A stretch of 6,715 bases of DNA from JAICIG01 sp035532215 (GTDB taxonomy: Bacteria > Planctomycetota > Planctomycetia > Pirellulales > JAICIG01). Below are positions 1-5,819 of the stretch, one piece after another. The stretch's first letter is position 1. Each line of letters opens with the position of its first letter. The stretch lies in contig DATKRK010000254.1 in assembly GCA_035532215.1 (NCBI GenBank), positions 1-6,715 on the forward strand. Direction: 5' to 3'. The notes under the pieces are model-generated. The model was not told where the DNA came from. It was given only the letters and a program-made list of their open reading frames with translations, and ran no database searches. The position numbers and the translations under genes are program-made.

Positions 1-246
1 GCCACAACCCGACGCAGCCTTGCACTCCGCGTTTTTCCACTGCGTGCCGAGCCGGTTCGTTCCCCGCCGACCTGCCGCGCGCCGCCTCAAGCGGCTCCGC
101 CTTCACGCTCGAAACTGGCTCCGATTTCCCGCTCGGTCCCAAGAGATGTCTATGCCAGGGCAAGAGCCATTCCACTCGGACTTTCGCTTGCCTGTGAAGG
201 AGCGTATCTGAGTGCGTGTGCCCAATTCGAGCAGGGCGTTCGAGAT

Positions 247-780
247 TTGATTGAGGAAGCGGCGATGAAGGCGGCGGCAAAGAAAGGAACCTTTGCTCTC
301 TTGCCTCCGGAAATGCAAAACTGCCATACCAACGGGTGTGGCAACATTCTGCAAAATCTAGCACAAGATAAGTTTGGGCACCTGACGGCTGCAGGCATTG
401 TGTCAGCATTGCATGGTTGTGTCGTTACGGGTGCGCCCCCTATTTCTCTCAACGTAGAAGCGTTTTCGAGCAACGAGAGGAACTTCAAGCCGCAGATCAT
501 ATCTGAGCACGTGAAGCGGCTAGGAGTAAAGAAAGTCTGGAGCCTGATCAGACTGCAACCTTCCCTGCAATCCCATTTTGGGACTGCATCTTCTGACGAT
601 GCTGAGAAGTTTGCACGGGAACGGCTTGAGCGAATTATGGACAAGAGAAATACGATCATTCATCGTGGTAAAGGCTTCGCTGCTCCAAGCGATGATGAAG
701 TCAGGGAATGTGCGAGGTTTTTCACGGTACTGATCGAGTCTCTGGCTCATGTTCTGGTCGATTACATTGCGACCCTCTAG
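247..780 (+). CDS. HEPN-domain protein (RiboL-PSP/MAE_28990-like), possible RNase toxin, 5' end uncertain
   Basis: HEPN proteins are small helical proteins, many of them RNases in toxin-antitoxin or anti-phage systems, whose active site is an R-X4-6-H motif. Counting from TTG 247, the motif is R134-N-T-I-I-H139, preceded by a helix (about 116-133) and followed by a long C-terminal helix (about 149-175). The segment FKPQIISEHVKRLGV (80-94) resembles the part before the motif in RiboL-PSP and MAE_28990 HEPN proteins; this is recalled, not searched. The start is unresolved. TTG 247 has a weak AGGG at 233-236; ATG 265 has a better GAGGA at 253-257. In-frame codons upstream are open to position 1 and read like a first HEPN helix (AYLSACAQFEQGVRDLI, about 205-255), yet hold no ATG, GTG or TTG. 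The gene may begin left of the window, or its 5' end may be frameshifted. GC content is lower than in the other genes, which suggests transfer. No antitoxin gene is recognised beside it. Confidence 0.72.
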   Translation: MIEEAAMKAAAKKGTFALLPPEMQNCHTNGCGNILQNLAQDKFGHLTAAGIVSALHGCVVTGAPPISLNVEAFSSNERNFKPQIISEHVKRLGVKKVWSLIRLQPSLQSHFGTASSDDAEKFARERLERIMDKRNTIIHRGKGFAAPSDDEVRECARFFTVLIESLAHVLVDYIATL

Positions 781-795
781 CAGTTGAAGTGCCCC

Positions 796-885
796 ATGAA
801 CGACCCCACGATCCGAAAAAGGGACCAGATCCGCCAGGACGCCGCCTGGACAGTGCGAGCCATCCAGTCCAACGAACACTTCTAG
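796..885 (+). CDS. possible small ORF, 29 codons, function unknown
   Basis: An ATG 15 bases after the HEPN stop opens a 29-codon frame beginning MNDPTIRKRDQIRQDAAW and ending at TAG 883-885. The composition (charged, no low-complexity run) looks protein-like, but the Shine-Dalgarno match is poor and I do not recognise the product. If the TAG is ignored the same frame runs on for about 20 sense codons (AIRAEKGPSSYNETRRHPQ) to TGA at 943-945, so this may be a broken small gene. It may equally be chance. Confidence 0.22.
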   Translation: MNDPTIRKRDQIRQDAAWTVRAIQSNEHF

Positions 886-911
886 GCGATCAGAGCGGAA
901 AAGGGACCCAG

Positions 912-960
912 CTCGTATAACGAGACTCGCAGGCACCCGCAATGATTGTCGCCTGCGGGT
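912..960. repeat. cluster of overlapping hairpins
   Basis: Three perfect inverted repeats are packed together. CTCGT (912-916) and ACGAG (920-924) enclose a 3-base loop. CGCAGGC (928-934) can pair with GCCTGCG (951-957). ACCCGCA (935-941) can pair with TGCGGGT (954-960). The last two use the same bases 954-957 and so exclude each other. No U-run follows on either strand, so a classic intrinsic terminator is not supported. It could be a transcript-end structure for the HEPN gene, a repeated palindromic element or a recombination site. Confidence 0.4.
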
Positions 961-1086
961 GGCTTGGGTGCGGGCTTTGAAAACGCGGGGGCGGAGCGTT
1001 ATCGTCGAGAGAGCTTGCGCGATCGGGGCGCCGCTGCGCGCGGAGGGCGGGCGCGATTCAGGATTTATAGACCCGGTGGAAAACCT

Positions 1087-1119
1087 GATCGGCCGGCGCG
1101 GCGGGCAAGGCGGCCGATC
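1087..1119. repeat. perfect 9-bp inverted repeat
   Basis: GATCGGCCG at 1087-1095 is the exact reverse complement of CGGCCGATC at 1111-1119, with a 15-base loop. A second short pairing, CCTGA (1084-1088) with TCAGG (1126-1130), overlaps it. It lies in non-coding DNA about 280 bases before the DUF1501 gene. No T-run follows. Its role is unknown, and in GC-rich DNA a 9-bp match can arise by chance. Confidence 0.35.
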
Positions 1120-1366
1120 GGCGATTCAGGCAGTTTCCCCAGCCCGGCGCCGCGGCGACCGATGAGAAGATTCGGCCTGGAAGCCGTTCACAACGCCGCG
1201 ATTATAAGGTCTGAAATGGTCCATTCGGCTCTCCGGGCGGCGTCTGCGAGCGGCGAAGGGGCTGGATTTCTCGGCAAACGCAGCGGTCAGGCACCCGGCA
1301 AAACGAAAAACACGCTCGGCGATGTAAATCGTCATGGGTATCAACGCGTTGGTTCGCCGGGACAGG

Positions 1367-1372
1367 TAGAAT
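1367..1372 (+). promoter_or_regulatory. possible -10 box of the DUF1501 gene
   Basis: TAGAAT matches the TATAAT consensus at five of six positions and would give a leader of about 22-24 bases before ATG 1402. There is no good -35 at the normal spacing; TTGGTT at 1349-1354 is only 12 bases upstream. The call rests on the -10 and its position alone. Confidence 0.25.
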
Positions 1373-1401
1373 GAAAGGCGTCACCCCATCAGGAAACAGC
1401 C

Positions 1402-2808
1402 ATGCTTTCGATCGGCGATACGCATCCAACGCACGATTGCCAGGGCTTTTCTCGCCGCGAGTTTCTGCGCGTTGGCGCCTTGGGTTGCGGCGGGCTGTCG
1501 CTGGCCGGACTGTTGCAGGCTCGGGCCCGCGGCGGCGAGGCGGGAGTCTTGACGGGCAAATCGGTGGTGCTGCTGTTCCTGCAAGGCGGCCCGCCGCACA
1601 TCGAATTCTTCGACCCCAAGCTGACCGCGCCGCAGGAAATCCGCTGCGTGACGGGCGAAGTGCAGACGAAGCTGCCGGGCGTCACGTTCGGCGGCACGTT
1701 CCCGAAACTGGCGGCGCTGGCCGACCGTTTCGTCGTGGTCCGCTCGTACGGCTCCGGCAGCGGCGAGCATACCTACGGCCGCACGGTGGCAGGCGGCGAC
1801 CCGCAAGGCCCGGCGATGAGCGCGGTCTATGCCCGTGTCCGCGGCACGAATCATCCGCAAACTGGACTGCCGACCAACGTGCTGGTGCTGCCCGAAGCTG
1901 TTAAGGACGGCCTGAAGCTGGAAAGCAACTTCGAGACGGCCGCGCTGCCGACGTTGACGCAGGCCGGACCGCTGGGCGCGACCTACGCGGCCTTCAACCC
2001 CAGCGGCGGCGGCGAGCTGAAGGCCGACATGCAGTTGTCGCTGCCCGCGGCGCGGTTGGAAGATCGTCGCGGATTGCTCAACGAACTCGACCGCTTGCGG
2101 CGCCGCGCCGAAGCGACCGGCTCGATCGAGAGCCTGTCGTTCTACCAGCAGCAGGCGTTCGAGGTGGTGATGCGCGGGGTGGCCAAGGCCTTCGATCTTT
2201 CGCAGGAAGACCCGGCGACGGTCGCCCGCTACGACACGAGCGGGCTGTTCGAAATGGAGGAGCTGACGCGCTGGTACGACATGCGGCGGGCCTCGAACCA
2301 GCTCGGCCGGCAGATGCTCTTGGCCCGGCGGTTGTGCGAAGCGGGCTGCGGCTTCGTCACCGTTTCCGACTGCGGCTGGGATTACCACGCCAACGGCAAC
2401 AGCCCCAAGCACATGGCCGGCATCTACCCGATGGGCGGCCAGGTCGATCATGCGGTGAGCGCCTTCATCGAGGACGTGCGGCAGCGCGGCCTAGAAGACA
2501 AGATCCTGCTGGCCGTGACCGGCGAGATGGGCCGCACGCCGCGGCTCAATGGCAACGGCGGGCGCGACCATTACGGCGAGTTGACCCCGCTCGTACTCTT
2601 CGGCGGCGGATTGAAGATGGGACAGGTCATCGGCCAAACCGACCGTCAGGCCGGCCGGTCGCTCTCGGAGCGCTATCGGCCCGAACATCTGCTTTCGACC
2701 GCAATGCACGTGCTGTTCGACGTCGGCAAGCTGCGACTGCAGCCGGGCATCCCGCGCGAAATCGTTCGCTTGACGGAAAATGCCCGACCGATCGAGATGC
2801 TATTCTAA
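1402..2808 (+). CDS. DUF1501 family protein with Tat signal peptide
   Basis: This is a 468-residue member of DUF1501, a family related in fold to the sulfatase/alkaline phosphatase superfamily; its reaction is not established. The N-terminus carries a twin-arginine motif SRREFLRVG (17-25) followed by a hydrophobic stretch to about 40, so the folded protein is probably exported by Tat. Family landmarks follow in order: VVLLFLQGGPPHIEFFDPK (55-73), GWDYHAN (325-331), and TGEMGRTPRLNGNGGRDHYG (373-392), which holds the GE-GRTP and GRDH signatures. The length is typical and the frame intact. ATG 1402 is supported by AGGA at 1391-1394, seven bases upstream, and by the Tat motif lying at the usual distance. 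In Planctomycetes such genes often follow a DUF1549/DUF1553 (PSCyt/PSD) gene; none is seen upstream here, so this copy stands alone in the window. The downstream cluster is convergent. Confidence 0.93.
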   Translation: MLSIGDTHPTHDCQGFSRREFLRVGALGCGGLSLAGLLQARARGGEAGVLTGKSVVLLFLQGGPPHIEFFDPKLTAPQEIRCVTGEVQTKLPGVTFGGTFPKLAALADRFVVVRSYGSGSGEHTYGRTVAGGDPQGPAMSAVYARVRGTNHPQTGLPTNVLVLPEAVKDGLKLESNFETAALPTLTQAGPLGATYAAFNPSGGGELKADMQLSLPAARLEDRRGLLNELDRLRRRAEATGSIESLSFYQQQAFEVVMRGVAKAFDLSQEDPATVARYDTSGLFEMEELTRWYDMRRASNQLGRQMLLARRLCEAGCGFVTVSDCGWDYHANGNSPKHMAGIYPMGGQVDHAVSAFIEDVRQRGLEDKILLAVTGEMGRTPRLNGNGGRDHYGELTPLVLFGGGLKMGQVIGQTDRQAGRSLSERYRPEHLLSTAMHVLFDVGKLRLQPGIPREIVRLTENARPIEMLF

Positions 2809-2825
2809 GGAGCAGGGCGGCCTAC

Positions 2826-2918
2826 CAGTAACGCCCGCAATCGCTCGATGGCGCCGTCCACCATTGCGCAGCTTGCGGTTGTCATCGCGACTCAGGCGCC
2901 TGGCGCTGGCGGTTACTG
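2826..2918. terminator. inverted repeat between convergent genes, possible transcript-end structure
   Basis: CAGTAAC-GCC (2826-2835) pairs with GGC-G-GTTACTG (2908-2918), a 10-bp stem with one bulged G (2911) around a roughly 70-base loop. The right arm includes the stop codon of the minus-strand gene. There is no T-run in either direction, so Rho-independent termination is not shown. Position between converging transcripts is the main argument for a terminating role. Confidence 0.25.
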
Positions 2919-3290
2919 AACCGGATTGCCCGTGGGAATGCAGTCGAGCACGATCGGCGGCACTTTCGCGGGCGGCCATTTGAAGCGATATTTCTCCATC
3001 GTTTCCGGATGACCGTCGACGCGGCGTTTGTGTCCGCTTTCGATCAGCCAGACGGCCGTCTGCCCTTCGGCCTGCACGAGCGCGGCGCCGGTCGAAATCG
3101 GCGGGCCGGTTTCGATCTCGTCGAGCCGCAAGTTCTGGACGATTCCGCCCCAGTCCATGAACAGCGTGTTGTACGTCTCATGGTCGGGGATCAGCCGCTT
3201 GCGGCCTTCGTCGATCAGGTACACGACTTCCCCGCCCTCATCCTGCGATTTCGCTTTCACGCCGTTTAATTCGGGCTGTAAAGTAGGCAT
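2913..3290 (-). CDS. small protein of two tandem repeat units, function unknown
   Basis: This 125-residue protein has no named family that I can assign. It consists of two related units of about 45 residues. Unit 1 (about 22-66) runs VVYLIDEGRKRLIP, then ET, a W, L-EI and TGPP. Unit 2 (about 79-124) runs AVWLIESGHKRRVD, then ET, YRFKW, L-CI and TGNP. The shared pattern is V-Y/W-LI-D/E-x-G-x-KR, ET, aromatic-x-x-W, L-x-x-I-x-TG-x-P, which looks like a small beta-rich repeat. There is no signal peptide or membrane segment, so a cytoplasmic place is likely. ATG 3290 is chosen over TTG 3305 because GGAGGA (3303-3298) sits seven bases before the ATG and overlaps the TTG. The gene begins 37 bases after ppsA with no terminator between, so the two are probably co-transcribed. 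I infer a role linked to the operon but cannot state one. Confidence 0.8.
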   Translation of the reverse strand: MPTLQPELNGVKAKSQDEGGEVVYLIDEGRKRLIPDHETYNTLFMDWGGIVQNLRLDEIETGPPISTGAALVQAEGQTAVWLIESGHKRRVDGHPETMEKYRFKWPPAKVPPIVLDCIPTGNPVQ

Positions 3291-3297
3291 GGCTGGT

Positions 3298-3303
3298 TCC
3301 TCC
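3298..3303 (-). promoter_or_regulatory. strong Shine-Dalgarno that fixes the start of the repeat protein
   Basis: On the minus strand GGAGGA lies seven bases before ATG 3290. Its first base is the last base of the alternative TTG start at 3305, which therefore cannot use this site. This sets the start at 3290. Confidence 0.75.
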
Positions 3304-3327
3304 AACGATTAGGTTTCCCGTTCGTGT

Positions 3328-5769
3328 TCATGCGTTGCCTTGTTGCTTGAGTCGCTGCTCCATCTCGAGAATCTTCAACGTGGTGAGCATCACCGCGTCG
3401 GGATTCAACGAGATGCTGTCGATGCCGCGAGTCACCAAGAATTGGGCGAACTCCGGATAATCGCTCGGCGCCTGGCCGCAGATGCCGATCTTGCGGCCGG
3501 CCGTCTTCGCCGAACGAATCGCCGAGGCGATCGAATCCATCACCGCCGGATCGCGCTCGTCGAAAACGTGGGCCACGATCGACGAATCGCGATCGACGCC
3601 CAACGTAAGCTGCGTCAGGTCGTTGGAGCCGATCGAAAAGCCGTCGAAGACCTCGGCGAAAGCGGCGGCGCTGACGACGTTGCTGGGAATCTCGCACATC
3701 ACGTAGATCTCCAGCCCCTGTTCGCCCTGCTTCAGGCCGTGCTTGGCCATCTCGGCGATCACCCGGCGCCCTTCGTCCACCGTGCGGCAGAACGGCACCA
3801 TCAGCTTGACGTTCGTCAGCCCCATTTCCTCGCGGACCTTTTTCATCGCCCGGCATTCCAGGGCGAACCCGTCGCGATAGCGCGGGTCGTAATAGCGCGA
3901 GGCGCCGCGGAAGCCGATCATCGGGTTCTCTTCCCGCGGCTCGTACTTCTGCCCGCCGACCAGGTTGGCGTATTCGTTCGTTTTGAAATCGCTCATTCGC
4001 ACGATCACGTCCTTGGGATAGAACGCGGCGGCGATCATGCCTACGCCCGAGGCCAGCATGTCGACGAAGAACTGCGGCTTGTCCTCGTAGCCGGCCGTCA
4101 AGCCGTCGATCCGAGCGCGAAGCGCTGCATCGTCGAGACGTTCGTACTCGATCAGCGCCATCGGGTGAACTTTGATGTAGTTGCTGATGATGAACTCCAT
4201 CCGCGCCAGGCCGACGCCGTCGTTGGGAATCAACGACAGCCCGAAAGCCTCTTCCGGATTGCCGAGGTTCATCATCACTTTGGTCTGCGGGCGTTCGAGC
4301 CCGGCGAGACTGGTCCGCTCCACTTCGAAGGGGAGCCGGCCGTCGTAGACGAAACCGGTGTCGCCCTCGGCGCAGGAGACCGTCACCGCCTGGCCGTCGC
4401 CGAGCGCCTCGGTGGCCCGTTCGGCGCCGACTACGGCCGGCAGGCCGAGTTCGCGACTGACGATCGCCGCGTGGCAGGTGCGGCCGCCGCGATTGGTGAC
4501 GATGGCCGCGGCGATCTTCATGATCGGCTCCCAGTCGGGATCGGTCTTGTCCGTGACCAGCACTTCGCCGGCCTTAAAATCGCGCAAGTGGGCCACGCTC
4601 TTGATCACGCGCACCGGGCCGCTGGCGATTTTCTCGCCCACGGCGCGGCCGGTGACGAGCGTCGGCCCGCGCTCTTTCAAGCGATACGTCTCCAGCAAAT
4701 CGCGAGGCTTTTGCGACTGGACCGTCTCGGGCCGGGCCTGCAGGATGAACAGTTCGCCGGACAGACCGTCTTTGGCCCACTCGATGTCCATCGGACAGTA
4801 ACCGCCCTTTTTGCGGCTATAGTGGTCTTCGATGATCGTCGCCCAGCGGGCCAGGGCCAGGATGTCGTCGTCGGCCAGCGCGAAGCGGGCGCGATCGCCG
4901 GGTGCAACCGGCACGTTCTTCACCATCTTGTTGCCGCCCACATCGTAAATCAGCTTGAATTCCTTCGAGCCGAGCGCCTTTTTCAGGATCGGCCGAAAGC
5001 CTTGCTTCAGCGTCGGCTTGAACACGTAGTATTCGTCGGGGTTGACCGAGCCTTGGACCACGTTTTCGCCCAGGCCGTAAGCGGCGTTGATCAACACCGC
5101 GTCGCGAAAGCCCGTCTCGGTGTCGATCGTGAACATCACGCCGGCGGCGCCCTGGTCGGAACGGACCATTCGCTGCACGCCGATCGACAGGGCGATCTTG
5201 AAATGGTCGAAGCCTTTGTCGGTTCGATAAGAGATCGCCCGGTCGGTGAACAACGAGGCGAAGCAACGGCGGCAGGCGTCGAGCAAGGCCGCCGGGCCTT
5301 GCACGTTCAGATACGTTTCTTGCTGGCCCGCGAAACTGGCGTCGGGCAGGTCTTCGGCCGTGGCGCTCGAGCGGACCGCCACGTCGAGCGGCCGCCCGGC
5401 GTCTTGCGATAATTGCTGATACGCTTCGAGAATTGCGTCTTTCAAGTCCTCGGGAAACTCCGCCGCCAAAATCGCCTGCCGCGCGCGGGCGCCGCGCTCG
5501 TGCAGGTTGTCGAAGTCGCGCGTGTCGAGATCGCTGAGGATCTTGCGGATCTCGCGGTCGACTCCGCTGGCCCGCAGGAACTCGCGATAGGCGTCGGCCG
5601 TGATGGCGAAGCCGTTGGGCACCCGCACGCCTTGTTCGCCCAGGCTGCGAACCATCTCGCCCAGCGAGGCGTTTTTTCCGCCCACCGAGGGGATGTCTTC
5701 GAGCCCGATCTCGGCGAACCAGCGAACGTACGTCGTTTGCGTGAGCGTGGCGACCATGCGGCTATCCAT
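3328..5769 (-). CDS. ppsA: phosphoenolpyruvate synthase (pyruvate, water dikinase)
   Basis: The enzyme makes PEP, AMP and phosphate from pyruvate, ATP and water (EC 2.7.9.2) in the cytoplasm, the entry step to gluconeogenesis from pyruvate. The 813 residues align closely by eye with the 792-residue E. coli PpsA. The N-terminal nucleotide-binding domain (about 15-360) shows VGGKNASLGEM (29-39), RSSATAEDLPDASFAGQQET (133-152) and DIEWAKDG (328-335). The swivelling phosphohistidine domain (about 390-480) shows TNRGGRTCHAAIVSRELG with catalytic His433. The C-terminal TIM barrel (about 495-800) shows MSDFKTNEYANLVGG (592-606), GSND (714-717) and ICGQAPSD with catalytic Cys764. All key residues are present. 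ATG 5769 is weakly supported by AGAAG a few bases upstream; ATG 5757, four codons later, is also possible. The gene for its usual regulator, the PEP synthase regulatory protein (DUF299), is not in the window. It follows the YbaK-like gene by 46 bases. Confidence 0.97.
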   Translation of the reverse strand: MDSRMVATLTQTTYVRWFAEIGLEDIPSVGGKNASLGEMVRSLGEQGVRVPNGFAITADAYREFLRASGVDREIRKILSDLDTRDFDNLHERGARARQAILAAEFPEDLKDAILEAYQQLSQDAGRPLDVAVRSSATAEDLPDASFAGQQETYLNVQGPAALLDACRRCFASLFTDRAISYRTDKGFDHFKIALSIGVQRMVRSDQGAAGVMFTIDTETGFRDAVLINAAYGLGENVVQGSVNPDEYYVFKPTLKQGFRPILKKALGSKEFKLIYDVGGNKMVKNVPVAPGDRARFALADDDILALARWATIIEDHYSRKKGGYCPMDIEWAKDGLSGELFILQARPETVQSQKPRDLLETYRLKERGPTLVTGRAVGEKIASGPVRVIKSVAHLRDFKAGEVLVTDKTDPDWEPIMKIAAAIVTNRGGRTCHAAIVSRELGLPAVVGAERATEALGDGQAVTVSCAEGDTGFVYDGRLPFEVERTSLAGLERPQTKVMMNLGNPEEAFGLSLIPNDGVGLARMEFIISNYIKVHPMALIEYERLDDAALRARIDGLTAGYEDKPQFFVDMLASGVGMIAAAFYPKDVIVRMSDFKTNEYANLVGGQKYEPREENPMIGFRGASRYYDPRYRDGFALECRAMKKVREEMGLTNVKLMVPFCRTVDEGRRVIAEMAKHGLKQGEQGLEIYVMCEIPSNVVSAAAFAEVFDGFSIGSNDLTQLTLGVDRDSSIVAHVFDERDPAVMDSIASAIRSAKTAGRKIGICGQAPSDYPEFAQFLVTRGIDSISLNPDAVMLTTLKILEMEQRLKQQGNA

Positions 5770-5785
5770 CCTTTTCTTCTTGCGA

Positions 5786-5819
5786 ATTATCGTGGCGACG
5801 ATTCTTAATGGGACATTAA
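5786..5819 (-). promoter_or_regulatory. palindrome and possible internal promoter before ppsA
   Basis: TTAATG-GGA-CATTAA (5805-5819) is a perfect 6-3-6 palindrome that includes the stop codon of the upstream gene; the same bases also hold a direct repeat of TTAATGGG (5805-5812, 5816-5823). On the minus strand GATAAT (5791-5786) is a five-of-six match to a -10 box, and the position of a -35 at 17-base spacing (5814-5809) falls inside the palindrome, although its sequence GTCCCA is poor. This layout would suit an operator controlling a separate ppsA promoter. The implied leader is very short, which weakens the promoter reading. Confidence 0.3.

Larger units (their letters stand above)
781..1401. 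other. about 620-base stretch without a convincing gene
   Basis: Apart from the doubtful small ORF at 796-885, the open frames here have no recognisable motif, domain or convincing ribosome binding site. What can be seen is structural: an exact 10-base repeat AAAAGGGACC at 817-826 and 899-908, hairpins between 912 and 960, a 9-bp inverted repeat at 1087-1119, and a possible -10 box just before the DUF1501 gene. GC content rises from about 950 onward to the level of the chromosomal genes, so a border between acquired and native DNA may lie near here. Confidence 0.5.

Noticed and set aside
20..211. Open frame of 63 codons on the plus strand at the left edge
   Set aside because: Arg/Pro-rich translation with no motif; only its end (from ATG 146) is of interest as a possible frameshifted 5' part of the HEPN gene.
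1202..1208. TTATAAG resembling a -10 box about 200 bases before the DUF1501 gene
   Set aside because: No -35-like hexamer at 16-18 bases upstream and no gene at a suitable distance; TAGAAT at 1367-1372 is better placed.
946..1374. Open frame of 142 codons on the plus strand in the gene-free stretch
   Set aside because: Arg/Gly/Ala-rich translation without motif or convincing ribosome binding site; the other overlapping frames here look the same, which is normal for GC-rich non-coding DNA.
1381..2451. Open frame of 356 codons on the minus strand, opposite the DUF1501 gene
   Set aside because: Low-complexity Arg/Ala/Gln/His composition and no motif; the plus strand carries clear DUF1501 signatures.
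3291..3305. TTG start at 3305 adding five residues to the repeat protein
   Set aside because: The Shine-Dalgarno GGAGGA overlaps this TTG and is correctly spaced for ATG 3290.
3340..5412. Open frame of 690 codons on the plus strand, opposite ppsA
   Set aside because: It is rich in His, Arg, Ala, Asp and Val with no recognisable domain, as expected for the antisense shadow of a GC-rich gene; the opposite strand encodes an unmistakable PEP synthase.
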